Source: Acidobacteriaceae bacterium (GTDB lineage: Bacteria; Acidobacteriota; Terriglobia; Terriglobales; Acidobacteriaceae). From it: a stretch of 50,446 bases of DNA. The stretch spans positions 1-50,446 of the forward strand of contig PKVW01000029.1 in NCBI GenBank assembly GCA_003131585.1, written 5' to 3'. Within the stretch, counting starts at the first letter, position 1. Every line of letters starts with the position of its first letter. Under the pieces are notes generated by a model, which had not been told where the DNA came from, did no database searches, and saw nothing but the letters and a program-made list of their open reading frames with translations. The translations under genes and the position numbers were made by a program. Below are positions 34,837 to 44,441 of the stretch, in pieces.

Positions 34837-34897
34837 TGATCGGACAGCTAGTTGCTGACTGGCCCGGTATTTGTAAGACTGGATTGGGCTCATCCAT

Positions 34898-36769
34898 TTG
34901 ATCGCGAATCCGGTTTCTCTCACTACAGAACAAGAGCGGCGTGCGCGCGGGTCCAGATCTTCCTACTGGGCGCTCGTCGTGGTGTTTCTGGCGATTTACG
35001 TTGGGTCAATGTTCACTCCGGGGCTGTTGGACGATGCCGACAGCACACACGCGGAGGCGGCGAGAGAGATGGTAGTGACGGGCGACTACGTCACGCTGCA
35101 TGTCAATGGCGTCCGTTATCTGGAGAAGGCGCCGCTGCCCTACTGGCTGGTGGCATTCAACTATAAGGTTTTCGGCGTAAACGAATTCAGCACGCGCCTG
35201 CCGATGGTGCTGTCGGTGATGCTGCTGGGAGTATTGGCATTTTGCTGGGGCCGTCGCGCGTTCGGGGAACGGACAGGAATTTATGCGGGATTATTCGTCT
35301 ACACCTGCGCGGGAGTGTACCTGTTCACGCGTGTTCTGATTCCGGACGTGCTGCTGAGCCTGCTGATTGCAGCGGCTATGTATCTTTTTCTGACGGCACT
35401 GGAGCCGGGAGCCACAGCCTGGCGATGGTACGCGGGATACGCCATGATGGCGTTAGGCGTGCTCACGAAGGGGCTGATCGCGCTTGTGTTTCCTTGCGGG
35501 GCAGCATTTTTCTTTCTGCTGGTTACGGGAGAATGGCGACGATGGCGGGAGTTCCGGTTGGTTTCAGGGTTGGTGTTCTTCCTGGCGATCGCCGCGCCGT
35601 GGCACATTCTGGCGGGGTTGCGCAATCCGGGCACCGCCGAGCACCACGGCTTCTTCTGGTTCTATTTTGTGAATGAACACTTCCTGAGATTCCTGGGGAA
35701 GCGGTATCCGCGGGACTACAACAAGCTTCCGGCGACGCTGTATTGGACGCTGCATCTGGTGTGGTTATTCCCCTGGAGCCTGTACCTGCCGGCAGCGGTG
35801 AAGACTGCGGCGCAGGAGTGGCGAGACCAAGACAGCCGTTCGGGTGCAACCAGACAGAGTGGCATACGGCGGCAAAGCGATTTCGCTTCGCGGACGCGGC
35901 TGCTGTGCTGGCTTCTGGCGGGAGTGGTGTTGATTTTTTTTGCCGTTTCGACCAACCAGGAGTACTACACGTTCCCCGCATATTTGCCGCTGCTGCTGTT
36001 GCTGGCGGACGGCATGGCGCAGTGCGAGCGGGCGGAGTGTGAACGCGAAGTGCGCGCGGGTTGGCTGGCGCCTTCCGCAGGTTTGTTGGCCATGATTGGG
36101 GTTGCGGCCAGCGCCATGTTAGTGGTGGGCCTGTGGCAATCGCGAAACCTGCCGTTCGAGGCGGACATTGGAAGTGTGCTGGGCAAGCAGGATACAAACG
36201 CGTATACGCTTTCGACGTCGCACATGCTGGATTTGAGTTACGCGTCGTTTGCGGCGCTGCGGTTGCCGGCGGCGCTGGCGGCAGTCGTTCTGCTGGTGGC
36301 TCCATTGCTGTCGTTCCTTTTGCGTCTGTTCCGGCGACATTATGCCGCAACCTGGGTGCTGGCGGCGGGATTGGCGGTGTTCCTGGTGGCGGCGCACATT
36401 GCCCTGGGACGATTTGGCCCGTATCTTTCGTCAAAGCAGTTGGCGGGGGAGATCGCGGCGCGGGCGCGGCCGGAGGACAGAGTAATGATTTATGGCGACC
36501 AGGCCTTTGGTTCGTCGTTGCTGTTTTATCTGCGGCGGCCCATTGATCTGGTGGAGGGGCGGACGACCTCGATGTGGTTCGGTTCGACCTTTGCGGATGC
36601 GCCCAAAATCTATTTGAGCGATGCGGATTTGCAGCGCGACTGGGCTGGAGACGGGCGGGTGTTCCTGTTTGTGCCGCCGCACCAAAAGGCACGAGTGGAT
36701 GGGCTTTTGCCGGCCAAGTTCGTGATCGCCGACGTATCGGGGAAGTACGTGTACAGTAACCGGCCGTGA
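34898..36769 (+). CDS. GT39/ArnT-like membrane glycosyltransferase
   Basis: A GT-C transferase of 623 residues with about a dozen helices. After the first helix the loop GLLDDADSTHAEAAREMVVTGDY carries the paired Asp residues used by ArnT/PMT enzymes, followed by VNGVRYLEKAPLPYWLVA, a strong ArnT/GT39 motif. These enzymes transfer sugars from polyprenyl phosphate to lipid A, proteins or other acceptors at the outer face of the inner membrane. The start codon is TTG at 34898; no ATG occurs until well past the first helix. The C-terminal 130 residues form a soluble domain. Acceptor and sugar are not known. Confidence 0.85.
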   Translation: MIANPVSLTTEQERRARGSRSSYWALVVVFLAIYVGSMFTPGLLDDADSTHAEAAREMVVTGDYVTLHVNGVRYLEKAPLPYWLVAFNYKVFGVNEFSTRLPMVLSVMLLGVLAFCWGRRAFGERTGIYAGLFVYTCAGVYLFTRVLIPDVLLSLLIAAAMYLFLTALEPGATAWRWYAGYAMMALGVLTKGLIALVFPCGAAFFFLLVTGEWRRWREFRLVSGLVFFLAIAAPWHILAGLRNPGTAEHHGFFWFYFVNEHFLRFLGKRYPRDYNKLPATLYWTLHLVWLFPWSLYLPAAVKTAAQEWRDQDSRSGATRQSGIRRQSDFASRTRLLCWLLAGVVLIFFAVSTNQEYYTFPAYLPLLLLLADGMAQCERAECEREVRAGWLAPSAGLLAMIGVAASAMLVVGLWQSRNLPFEADIGSVLGKQDTNAYTLSTSHMLDLSYASFAALRLPAALAAVVLLVAPLLSFLLRLFRRHYAATWVLAAGLAVFLVAAHIALGRFGPYLSSKQLAGEIAARARPEDRVMIYGDQAFGSSLLFYLRRPIDLVEGRTTSMWFGSTFADAPKIYLSDADLQRDWAGDGRVFLFVPPHQKARVDGLLPAKFVIADVSGKYVYSNRP

Positions 36770-36905
36770 AACCGCGGCCTGCTCGCGCTTTTACAGGCCC
36801 GGACTGACGGGGTAAGCTCGAATCGCAGAGTGCACGGAGAAGTGACGCGAAGGAGTGTCGCGGAGAAGAGAGTATGGTCGACGTTTCTTACTGAGGCGAC
36901 AATCG

Positions 36906-38105
36906 ATGAAGAGAAAACGGGCATTCGTTGTAGTTGTGGGGATGATCGCATTCCTGGCGGTTAGTGGACTGGTGACGGACGGCGCGAAGGCGCAGTCGGG
37001 CGGATCTCCGGCGGCCGCTAATGCTGACGAACCAAAGAAGGCAGAGGAGCAATTCAAGAACATCCAGGTTCTCAAGGGAATTCCAGCCGATCAGTTGATC
37101 CCTGGCATGCAATTCATCACGGCGTCCCTCGGCGTGGAATGCGAGTTTTGCCACGTGGAGGGCGCATTCGACAAGGACGACAAGAAGCCGAAGCAGACCG
37201 CGAGGAAAATGATGGCGATGATGTTCGCCATCAATAAGGACAACTTTGAGGGACATCGCGAAGTGACCTGCTATTCATGCCACCGTGGCAGTACCGATCC
37301 GGTGGGAACGCCCGCGGTAATGGCGGAAGAGGCGAAACCGGGCATGCGCATGGACGAACCCCAGAGGAGCGAATTAAGCGAGAGCGGAGAGGCGAAGGCC
37401 AAAGGCGCGGAAGCGAAAGAAGCGAACTGGCCGTCCGCCGATCAGATATTCGGCAAGTATCAGCAGGTTGTGGGTGGAACCGCCGCGATCGACAAGATTA
37501 CGAGCCGGGTGATGAAAGGCACGATCACCTTCGGCGACCGCAATGTTCCGATCGACATTTTCTCGAAGGATCCGGACAAGCGGGTATCGTTTACACACAC
37601 CCCCGACGGAGACAGCGTGACGGTGTTCGACGGTCACGAAGGCTGGTTGGGCGCTCCGGGTCGGCCGGTGCGCGAGATGCACGGGCCAGATATCGACGGG
37701 GCCGCGATGGATGCGGATCTTCACTTTGCGGCGCACTTGAAGGAGATGTTCAGCGAGGCGCAGGTGCGAGGCACGGAGAAGGTGGGCGACCGCGACGCCT
37801 ATCTGGTAATTGGGCGGCGCGAGGGAAAGCCGCCGCTAAAACTGTATTTTGACCAGCAGTCGGGGATGCTGGTACGTCTGGTTCGATATGGAGAGACGCC
37901 GCTGGGACGGTTGCCGACACAGATCGATTATGCGGATTATCGAGAAGCGGGCGGGGTGAAGATTCCATTCCGTTGGACGCTGGCGCGGCCGAGTGGGCGG
38001 TTCACGATTCAGGTGAGCGAGGTGAAGCAGAACGTTCCAGTAGACGACGCAAAGTTTGCCAAGCCGCCAGCGCCTCCGGCAGAGCAGAAGGACCCGGCGA
38101 AGTGA
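36906..38105 (+). CDS. Reaction-centre-type dihaem cytochrome c with C-terminal lipoprotein-sorting-like domain
   Basis: An exported protein of 399 residues. The start at 36906 follows GAGG by 9 bases and opens a signal peptide. The N-terminal part matches the photosynthetic reaction-centre cytochrome subunit family (CytoC_RC) but with two haem sites, CEFCH (79-83) and CYSCH (122-126), and with GIPADQLIPGMQFITASLGVECEFCH as signature. After a charged linker, residues about 150-385 resemble the LolA-like fold (IFGKYQQVVGGTAAIDKI, YFDQQSGMLVRLVRYG, IPFRW). The combination is common in Acidobacteria without phototrophy. It probably moves electrons in the periplasm. The haem axial Met residues are plausible but not assigned. 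Confidence 0.87.
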   Translation: MKRKRAFVVVVGMIAFLAVSGLVTDGAKAQSGGSPAAANADEPKKAEEQFKNIQVLKGIPADQLIPGMQFITASLGVECEFCHVEGAFDKDDKKPKQTARKMMAMMFAINKDNFEGHREVTCYSCHRGSTDPVGTPAVMAEEAKPGMRMDEPQRSELSESGEAKAKGAEAKEANWPSADQIFGKYQQVVGGTAAIDKITSRVMKGTITFGDRNVPIDIFSKDPDKRVSFTHTPDGDSVTVFDGHEGWLGAPGRPVREMHGPDIDGAAMDADLHFAAHLKEMFSEAQVRGTEKVGDRDAYLVIGRREGKPPLKLYFDQQSGMLVRLVRYGETPLGRLPTQIDYADYREAGGVKIPFRWTLARPSGRFTIQVSEVKQNVPVDDAKFAKPPAPPAEQKDPAK

Positions 38106-38289
38106 ACACTTTGAACTGCCTCGTTGTGCATAACAAGTCCCGATAGGAAGATAAATGGCTTCGATTTCCGTGAAGCGACGACAGACGATAGGGTGAGCGC
38201 CAGATGTTGAGGCCGCACACGCCCCGAACCACTTGTGAAGCCAGCGTAGCCTCCATGAATCTGAGGTGGTACCATCCCCTACTGACACC

Positions 38290-39597
38290 ATGACCAAACC
38301 CCGGTGGTTTCTTTCGCCATCTTTATCGTTATCATTGCTGCTGCCGCTGCATGGGCTCTCTGCGGCGCAGACCCAATCCCAGCCCGCCACACCACATGCG
38401 ATTGTGCTGCACGCGGCTCGTCTACTGGACGTGAAGAGCGGGCACGTGGTGAAACCGGGCGAAGTGCTGGTGGTGGGCGAACGAATCGTGGAAGCGGGCT
38501 CGTCTGTAACGCATCCGGCGGACGCGGAGATGATCGATCTGGGAGACCGCACGCTGCTGCCTGGCCTGATCGACGCTCACGTGCATCTGTTCCTGCATCC
38601 CGGGGCGGAGGACCTGCAGACGGTGCAGGAGTCCGTGCCGCAGCGCACGATCATGGCGCTGTTGGCGGCACGGGATGATTTGATGGCGGGCTTCACAGCG
38701 GAACGCGACATGGGAACCGAAGGCGCGGGGTCAGCCGATACAGCGGTTCGCGACGCGATTGCTGAGGGGCTGGTTCCGGGGCCGCGATTGCGCATCAGCG
38801 GCAATGCCGTGAACATTCTCGGCGGCCACGAAGACGCCATCGGCTTCAACCCGGCGCAGCACGTGCTGCCGAACGCCGATTACGCCAACAATGCTGCCGA
38901 ACTGGTAGCGGTCATGCGCCACCAGTTTAAGGAAGGCGCGGACTTCATCAAGATTTATGAGACGGGCCCGGATACCGTGCGAAACGGCCAGTTTTCCACG
39001 ATTTATCAATATACCGAAGCTGAACTGAGTGCCGCAGTCGAGGAGGCAGCGCGATCCGGCAAGCGCGTGGCGGTCCATGCTACCGGCGAACCAGGCACGC
39101 TGTTTGCGGCACGGGCGGGCGTTGCTTCTATCGACCATGCCAACCAGCTCAGCGACGAAACGATGCGGCTGATGCGCGAAAAACGGATCTTCGCGGTGCC
39201 AACCTTCACCATCTTTGAATATTTTGCCGATCATGCGGCTACGCCAGCGCAGGCTGCGCATGAGCACCAGATGCTCGACTTGAAGGTGCAGGAATTCCGC
39301 AAGCAGATCGCGGCCGGAGTTCCGATGGCGGTGGGCTCTGACGTAGGACCCTTTCCTCACGGGACGCAGGCGCGGGAATTTGTGCTGATGGTGAAGTACG
39401 GCATGTCGCCGCTGGCGGTGATACAGGCAGACCTGCTCAATGGAGCGAAGCTGCTGGGTTGGGATGGCCAGATTGGGGCCTTGGAGCCGGGTTATCTTGC
39501 CGACATCATCGCGGTTTCCGGCGATCCACTGCAGGACATCAGTGCGCTGCAGAATGTTTCGTTCGTGATGAAGGGCGGCGTGACCTACAAGAAGTGA
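38290..39597 (+). CDS. Secreted metal-dependent amidohydrolase (imidazolonepropionase/prolidase-like)
   Basis: An amidohydrolase-superfamily enzyme of 435 residues with a signal peptide, starting at ATG 38290 (GTG 38266 is possible). Metal-binding motifs are visible: His97-x-His99 in DAHVHLF, the Lys of FIKIYETG that may be carboxylated, His in AVHATGEPG, His in IDHANQLSD and Asp in GSDVGPF. The composite beta-sandwich is formed by the ends (LLDVKSGHVVKPGEVLVVGERI, LEPGYLADIIAVSGDPLQDI). Members cleave dipeptides, organophosphates or cyclic amides. It stands alone between the cytochrome gene and the convergent cox operon. Confidence 0.88.
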   Translation: MTKPRWFLSPSLSLSLLLPLHGLSAAQTQSQPATPHAIVLHAARLLDVKSGHVVKPGEVLVVGERIVEAGSSVTHPADAEMIDLGDRTLLPGLIDAHVHLFLHPGAEDLQTVQESVPQRTIMALLAARDDLMAGFTAERDMGTEGAGSADTAVRDAIAEGLVPGPRLRISGNAVNILGGHEDAIGFNPAQHVLPNADYANNAAELVAVMRHQFKEGADFIKIYETGPDTVRNGQFSTIYQYTEAELSAAVEEAARSGKRVAVHATGEPGTLFAARAGVASIDHANQLSDETMRLMREKRIFAVPTFTIFEYFADHAATPAQAAHEHQMLDLKVQEFRKQIAAGVPMAVGSDVGPFPHGTQAREFVLMVKYGMSPLAVIQADLLNGAKLLGWDGQIGALEPGYLADIIAVSGDPLQDISALQNVSFVMKGGVTYKK

Positions 39598-39630
39598 GTG
39601 GACTTGGACAGCGGGGTCTGATTGTTGTTC

Positions 39631-39912
39631 TTACCAGTCGCGGTCCTTGCCTGAGAGGTCTTCATCACCACTTTCTCGAGTCTGATTGCGTTTGCGATAG
39701 CAGACGAAGATCACACCAACGCTCATGAATGTCGGCGGAACGATAAGGATCAGGATGCCGCTGCGCAAGGCCTGAATCATGCGAGAGCCCGAGGATGCAG
39801 CCTGCGTATAACAAAGCGCGCAACTCTGGGAAAAGGCGGGCACTGGCGCCAGCAGGATGATTAGTCCCGTCAGCACAATCCCAAGAATCCCGATTGGTCT
39901 CCAGACCTTCAT
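39631..39912 (-). CDS. Small exported membrane protein with CxxC, last gene of the cox operon
   Basis: A protein of 93 residues with a cleavable signal or first helix ending near PAFSQSCALCY, a CxxC pair directly after it, a second helix (GILILIVPPTFMSVGVIFVCY) and a charged cytosolic tail. It lies 37 bases after the subunit IV gene on the same strand, so it belongs to the oxidase operon. The external CxxC could serve copper or thiol chemistry during oxidase assembly, but this is inferred from position only. Confidence 0.7.
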   Translation of the reverse strand: MKVWRPIGILGIVLTGLIILLAPVPAFSQSCALCYTQAASSGSRMIQALRSGILILIVPPTFMSVGVIFVCYRKRNQTRESGDEDLSGKDRDW

Positions 39913-39949
39913 GTTCGCTTTCTTGCGGCGCCAGCCGTGCCGCCTCAGG

Positions 39950-40273
39950 CTACTTCGCCCACGGTACGCCGCCTAAGATACGGAAGCTGTCGGTCCATCC
40001 ATATTGCATACCCAGCACCACAGAAACCGTAAAAATTAAGACAAACCACATGAGTCCGCGATTCTCCGACAAGTGCATGAAAAACAACAGCGCGAGTCCA
40101 GCCTCGACGACAGCGACTGAAAGCATGCGCCCAAACATCTGTGATGCGCTGATATCCTGATAGGCGATGACGAACTGTATCGCTGCCAGGGCCAGCATGC
40201 AAAGGTAGACGACTAGGTCTTTCCCCATTCCGGTATTCTTGTGAGCCTCGTCCGTAGTCATGGCGGTAGTCAT
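39950..40273 (-). CDS. Cytochrome c oxidase subunit IV (prokaryotic, CyoD/CtaF-like)
   Basis: A protein of 107 residues with three membrane helices, of the prokaryotic oxidase subunit IV family (PF03626). The segment VVYLCMLALAAIQFVIAYQDI, the Met-rich second helix and LLFFMHLSENRGLMWFVLIFTV, with the typical His-Leu after Phe-Met, are characteristic. It follows the second subunit III gene by 27 bases. It is thought to stabilise the catalytic core. Confidence 0.87.
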   Translation of the reverse strand: MTTAMTTDEAHKNTGMGKDLVVYLCMLALAAIQFVIAYQDISASQMFGRMLSVAVVEAGLALLFFMHLSENRGLMWFVLIFTVSVVLGMQYGWTDSFRILGGVPWAK

Positions 40274-40300
40274 AGTGATTTGCTCCTGCCTCGTTCCATC

Positions 40301-40921
40301 TCAGTGAGCTAGATTCAAAAGATAGACCAGCGGCACCACAAACATCCAAACCAGATCCACGAAGTGCCAATAGAGTCCCGTAATTTCGAGATCATCGGCG
40401 CGGTAGCGCCCCGCCTTGTAGCGTAGCCCCACTGCTACTAGAGCGATCACGCCGCCGGTTACGTGCAGCAGGTGCAGGCCGGTAATGCTGAAAAACAACG
40501 AGCCGAACAGAGGCGTGCCCCACGGGTTGTGGAACAGCGTCGCGCCTTCCCCGATCATTCCCATCCATTCACGAATGTGCAGGATGGCGAACAGGATTCC
40601 GGCCACAGCCGTAATCATGGTCCAGCGAAAAGCTCCGGCTTTGTCGCCTTTCTGGGCCGACCGCACCCCAATGAGCATGGTCAAGCTGCTGGTCAGCAGA
40701 ATGAGCGTCATCAGCGCCACGTTGGTGATGCTATGAAAAGGTCTGGGCCAATCGGGAGTGCTGTTGCGTATAAATCCGTAGGCGACGAGACAACCGGCAA
40801 AGGTAGCGGTGTCTGCGATGATGAACAGCCACATCGCCATCTTTTTGGCGGGGACCGAGAATGTGGGCTCGGCCATGGCCGCGGTTGAATGTCCTTGCAT
40901 CGTTAGATCGGCTTGGCTCAT
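40301..40921 (-). CDS. Cytochrome c oxidase subunit III, second copy
   Basis: A membrane protein of 206 residues starting at 40921. It shows the subunit III pattern with KKMAMWLFIIADTATFAGCLVAYGFIR, a long internal pair ILFAILHIREWMGMI, and the closing GLYWHFVDLVWMFVVPLVYLL, including the conserved His of the last helices. The gene precedes subunit IV and follows another subunit III-like gene by 23 bases. Two different subunit III proteins in one operon are unusual but known in branches of the A-type oxidases. Confidence 0.9.
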   Translation of the reverse strand: MSQADLTMQGHSTAAMAEPTFSVPAKKMAMWLFIIADTATFAGCLVAYGFIRNSTPDWPRPFHSITNVALMTLILLTSSLTMLIGVRSAQKGDKAGAFRWTMITAVAGILFAILHIREWMGMIGEGATLFHNPWGTPLFGSLFFSITGLHLLHVTGGVIALVAVGLRYKAGRYRADDLEITGLYWHFVDLVWMFVVPLVYLLNLAH

Positions 40922-40944
40922 GTCGCCTCCTACCTTTGACTGGG

Positions 40945-41634
40945 TTAGAGCTTCATCCAAAGCAGCAAAAGCAGATACAGCCACAGGACACCCATGAAAT
41001 GCCAGTAGCGCGAGGTGGCGTCCAAAGTGCTCCGTCGCAGGGTTGAATGTTTGAGTTTACCGATTACTCGAACCAGACCGCCGAGTCCGCCGAGCACATG
41101 CAGCGCATGAGCTACAGTCAGCACATAGAAGAACGAGTAGCTCACATTGGTAGCGAGTCCGAATCCCTGTGACCTGAGTTGCAGCCAGGCAAAGGTTTGC
41201 CCGGCAACAAACAGCAGGCCCAGGAATAACGTTACATACAGCCACCGCGCCGGACTCGCCGCTTGATCTTTGATGCCGCCCATAAATGCCGCAATTCGGC
41301 GGCGCGCTATTTCCAGAGCGATGCTGCTGGCAATGATCACCAGCGTATTCAAGTACAGCACCGAGGGCAGAGTGAAGTGCCGCCAATCCGACGCAGCTCC
41401 CTGACGAACGATCAGGGCACTCGTGAAGGCGGCAAAGCTCATGGTGATGGCCGCCAAGCCTACCCAGATGCCAGTACTGGCGGGAGGGGGAGAGTAGTCC
41501 TTGAGCCGGCGCAAGTCTCCGCCGACGGGAACCAGATTCCGCCAGCCTCCGTTGCCGGAGCCCCGGCTCGGTAAACCGTGGTTCGGCTGTCGGTCGGGCT
41601 CGATTTTCGGCGGTTCGTGGACTGTAGTCGCCAT
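40945..41634 (-). CDS. Cytochrome c oxidase subunit III, first copy (divergent)
   Basis: A membrane protein of 229 residues with a 50-residue cytosolic head (Pro/Gly-rich), then about five helices. It matches the subunit III family at STGIWVGLAAITMSFAAFTSALIVRQG, LLFVAGQTFAWLQLRSQG, NVSYSFFYVLTVAHALHVLGGLGGLV and TSRYWHFMGVLWLYLLLLL. It is clearly different from the second copy, so the pair is an old duplication rather than a recent one. Subunit III protects the proton entry and stabilises the core; why two are needed here is unknown. Confidence 0.87.
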   Translation of the reverse strand: MATTVHEPPKIEPDRQPNHGLPSRGSGNGGWRNLVPVGGDLRRLKDYSPPPASTGIWVGLAAITMSFAAFTSALIVRQGAASDWRHFTLPSVLYLNTLVIIASSIALEIARRRIAAFMGGIKDQAASPARWLYVTLFLGLLFVAGQTFAWLQLRSQGFGLATNVSYSFFYVLTVAHALHVLGGLGGLVRVIGKLKHSTLRRSTLDATSRYWHFMGVLWLYLLLLLWMKL

Positions 41635-41709
41635 ACTGCTGACTCTCCCCTGGTGAAACTCCGCACCTGCTCGAATCTTACTTCTCTTCCTTCTCTTCCT
41701 TCTCTTCGA

Positions 41710-43500
41710 TCACTTTTCGTCGGGAGCGTTCTTAAGTTGCTCCGGCGAGGTCTGCATCACATAATCGGTGCTCGCACCCTCGACGCTGTACTGATACGGA
41801 TCGTGATAAACCACCGGCATCTTGTCGCCAAAGTTATTGTGGGGCGGCGGCGTGGCCGTGCTCCATTCCAGCGAAGTGCCTTCCCACGGATTGTCCGGCG
41901 CCAACGCGCCCTTGAACCGACTGTGGATCAAGTTGTAAATGAAAATGAACTGGGCCAGGCCGGTGAGCAGTGCGGCAATCGTAATGAACTTATGCACCGG
42001 GATGAGCGGGATAAGGTAATCGTCGGTGAAGGCCTGGTAGCGGCGCACGTTCCCGGCGATTCCCAGGTAGTGGAACGGCATAAAAATGCAGTACGTACCC
42101 ACGAAGCTCAGCCAGAAGTGGATCCTACCCAAAGTCTCGTTCATCATACGGCCGGTCATCTTGGGGAACCAGAAGTAAGTTCCGGAGAAAATGCCGAAGA
42201 TGGCCGCGACCGCCATGACCAGGTGGAAGTGGCCGACCACAAAATAGGTGGCGTGCAACATGATGTCAATCGAGGGCTGAGCCAGGAAAAAGCCGCTCAC
42301 GCCGCCGCTGATGAACATCGAGATGAAGCCCAGCGCGAATAGCGATGCCGTATTGATCCGCAACTTGGACCCATACAGACTGCCGAGCCAGATCAACACG
42401 ACGATTGTGGAGGGAATGGTGATCACCAGTGTGGGGAACGAAAACGCCAGCGAAGAGTAAGGATTCATCCCGCTGACGAACATGTGGTGCCCATATACCA
42501 TGTAGCTGAGAACGGCCAAGGAACCCATGGAGTAAATAATTACTCTGTGGCTAAGCAACGGGCGGCGCATGTTAGTAATCAGAACATGCGAAACGATGCC
42601 CAGACCGGGCACGATCGCAATGTATACCTCAGGATGTCCGAAGAACCAGAACAGGTGCTGCCACAGCAGAGTCGATCCGCCGGAATGCGGCAATACCTGG
42701 TCATTGATCACCAGATTCGAGGCCACGAAGAAGCTGGTTCCGGCGACGTGGTCGAGGATGAGCAGGATGCAGGCGGGCATCAACACTGCAAATGCGGTCA
42801 AGCCCATGATCGAGGTAATGAACCAGGCCCAGGCGCTGAGCGGCAGCCGCATCAGAGACATGCCTTTGGTACGCATGTCGAGGGTTGTAGTGATGAAGTT
42901 CAACGCACCCAGCAGCTGGCCAATGCAGAAAATGCCAATCGAACTTGCCCAGAGAACCACACCGAGACCCTGGCCGGGGCCGGCCACCGCGCCCACAGCG
43001 CTCAGTGGCGCATACTGGGTCCAGCCACCCAGAGTCGGCCCGTCGCCCACAAAAAACGACGAGACCAGAACCAGGAAAGCCACGAATGTAATCCAGAACG
43101 ACATCATGTTGAAATGCGGAAACGGCATATCTTCAGCGCCCACCTGGATCGGCAAGAAGAAATTGCCGAATGCGGCGAACGGGGCGGTAGTGAGCACAAA
43201 GAAGACCATGATCGTCCCGTGCATGGTCATCAGTTGCAGGTAATACTCCGGCGTCAGCACGTTCCCCGGCGCACCGGTACTGGAAAGCAGGTGCAGTCCG
43301 GGAATTGCGAAGTTATTCCATCCAAGATGGATGCGCATGATCCAGGAAAGCACCATCCCGACCACGACGGCCACCAGCGCCAGCGCGTAATACTGCTTGC
43401 CGATGACTTTGTGGTCAAGGCTGAAAACGTGCTTCCGAATGAAGCTGGTGGGGACGCCATGATGCACCGCGTGTGCGGACGTATCGTGCATTGTGCTCAC
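41710..43500 (-). CDS. ctaD: Cytochrome c oxidase subunit I (A-type haem-copper oxidase)
   Basis: The catalytic subunit, 596 residues with 12 or more helices. Haem a ligands are His94 and His426, haem a3 His424, and CuB His289, His338 and His339; Tyr293 in GHPEVY would be crosslinked to His289. D-channel positions are kept: Asn113, Asp124, Asn131 and Glu291. At the position of the K-channel lysine (PTGIK in typical enzymes) the sequence is PSTIV, so Val367 replaces Lys. Ser304 of the same path is retained. The C-terminal 100 residues extend past the core. It follows the subunit II gene in the operon. Confidence 0.96.
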   Translation of the reverse strand: MSTMHDTSAHAVHHGVPTSFIRKHVFSLDHKVIGKQYYALALVAVVVGMVLSWIMRIHLGWNNFAIPGLHLLSSTGAPGNVLTPEYYLQLMTMHGTIMVFFVLTTAPFAAFGNFFLPIQVGAEDMPFPHFNMMSFWITFVAFLVLVSSFFVGDGPTLGGWTQYAPLSAVGAVAGPGQGLGVVLWASSIGIFCIGQLLGALNFITTTLDMRTKGMSLMRLPLSAWAWFITSIMGLTAFAVLMPACILLILDHVAGTSFFVASNLVINDQVLPHSGGSTLLWQHLFWFFGHPEVYIAIVPGLGIVSHVLITNMRRPLLSHRVIIYSMGSLAVLSYMVYGHHMFVSGMNPYSSLAFSFPTLVITIPSTIVVLIWLGSLYGSKLRINTASLFALGFISMFISGGVSGFFLAQPSIDIMLHATYFVVGHFHLVMAVAAIFGIFSGTYFWFPKMTGRMMNETLGRIHFWLSFVGTYCIFMPFHYLGIAGNVRRYQAFTDDYLIPLIPVHKFITIAALLTGLAQFIFIYNLIHSRFKGALAPDNPWEGTSLEWSTATPPPHNNFGDKMPVVYHDPYQYSVEGASTDYVMQTSPEQLKNAPDEK

Positions 43501-43548
43501 CTCAAACGAGATGTATTGGTCTATCTAGATCCTGCGCAGATGAAACGG

Positions 43549-44352
43549 CTACTGCAGCGCCGCCTGCTGCTTGATCCAGCTATCGAAATCTTCCTGAGAC
43601 TTTACCTCGAGATACGCCTTCATGTTGTAATGCCCCAGGCCACAAAGCTGCGTGCAGACGATTTCGTACTTGCCGACCTTCGTTGCCGTGAAATGAATCG
43701 AGAGATCCAATCCCGGTACGAAATCCTGGTGGACACGCAATTCGGGAACATAGAAGGAGTGTCCCAGATCCTTCGAATGCATCAGGAGGTGGACCTCCCG
43801 GTTCACAGGAATGGCCATCTCGGCGGAAACGATATCGTCTTTGGAATCCTGGTCGTGCGTGGTATCGAGACCAAAGAAGTTCGCGTTTGCCTCACTGATC
43901 TGGTCCGCGTGAAGCGGGCCGAACGTTCCATCCGGGCCGGGGTAGCGGAAATAAAATGCAAACTGTCCCGCCTGGACCTGAATCGGCAACGCATTCGCCG
44001 CGGGTGGAGTGAAATACACGCTGGCCCACGCCTTCGCCCCAAACACGCCCAAAGCCAAAACCTCCGTGCCTACCAACAGGAAGGCGGCGATCACCAATCC
44101 TGCGGCGCCACCGGGGAAACTCTTAATTTTGGCGCCTGGCTTGGGACTGGAGAACTTCCAGATGAAGAATGCCAGGAGGAACTGAGAGACCAGAAACGAA
44201 ATGCCCGCCTCCGCCATCGTGTCCGCATACTGCTCATCAATCAGATGGCCGTGAGTCGAGATGTCCTGCGGCATATCCCAAGTGTGCATCAGGATGGGAA
44301 TAGCCGAACCGATTGCGATCAATACGATCGTCACCGCGAATATCTTCGCCAT
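43549..44352 (-). CDS. ctaC: Cytochrome c oxidase subunit II with CuA site
   Basis: An electron-entry subunit of 267 residues, starting at 44352. Three hydrophobic segments precede the cupredoxin domain, one more than the usual two-helix hairpin. The CuA ligands are complete: His in GHSFYVPELRVHQDFVPG, then CTQLCGLGHYNM giving Cys, Cys, His and Met. The residue between the cysteines that is usually Glu is Gln here, as in some other branches; that ligand acts through its backbone. No haem c is fused, so separate cytochromes must feed it, and two are encoded upstream in the operon. Confidence 0.94.
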   Translation of the reverse strand: MAKIFAVTIVLIAIGSAIPILMHTWDMPQDISTHGHLIDEQYADTMAEAGISFLVSQFLLAFFIWKFSSPKPGAKIKSFPGGAAGLVIAAFLLVGTEVLALGVFGAKAWASVYFTPPAANALPIQVQAGQFAFYFRYPGPDGTFGPLHADQISEANANFFGLDTTHDQDSKDDIVSAEMAIPVNREVHLLMHSKDLGHSFYVPELRVHQDFVPGLDLSIHFTATKVGKYEIVCTQLCGLGHYNMKAYLEVKSQEDFDSWIKQQAALQ

Positions 44353-44441
44353 GTCGCTCCGCCTTTGGCCAGCCTTAGCCAGCCTTTTTTCAGTGATTCG
44401 ACTGATTGTGCGGCCGCCCGCGCTCAAGCTCTCGCAGTTCT

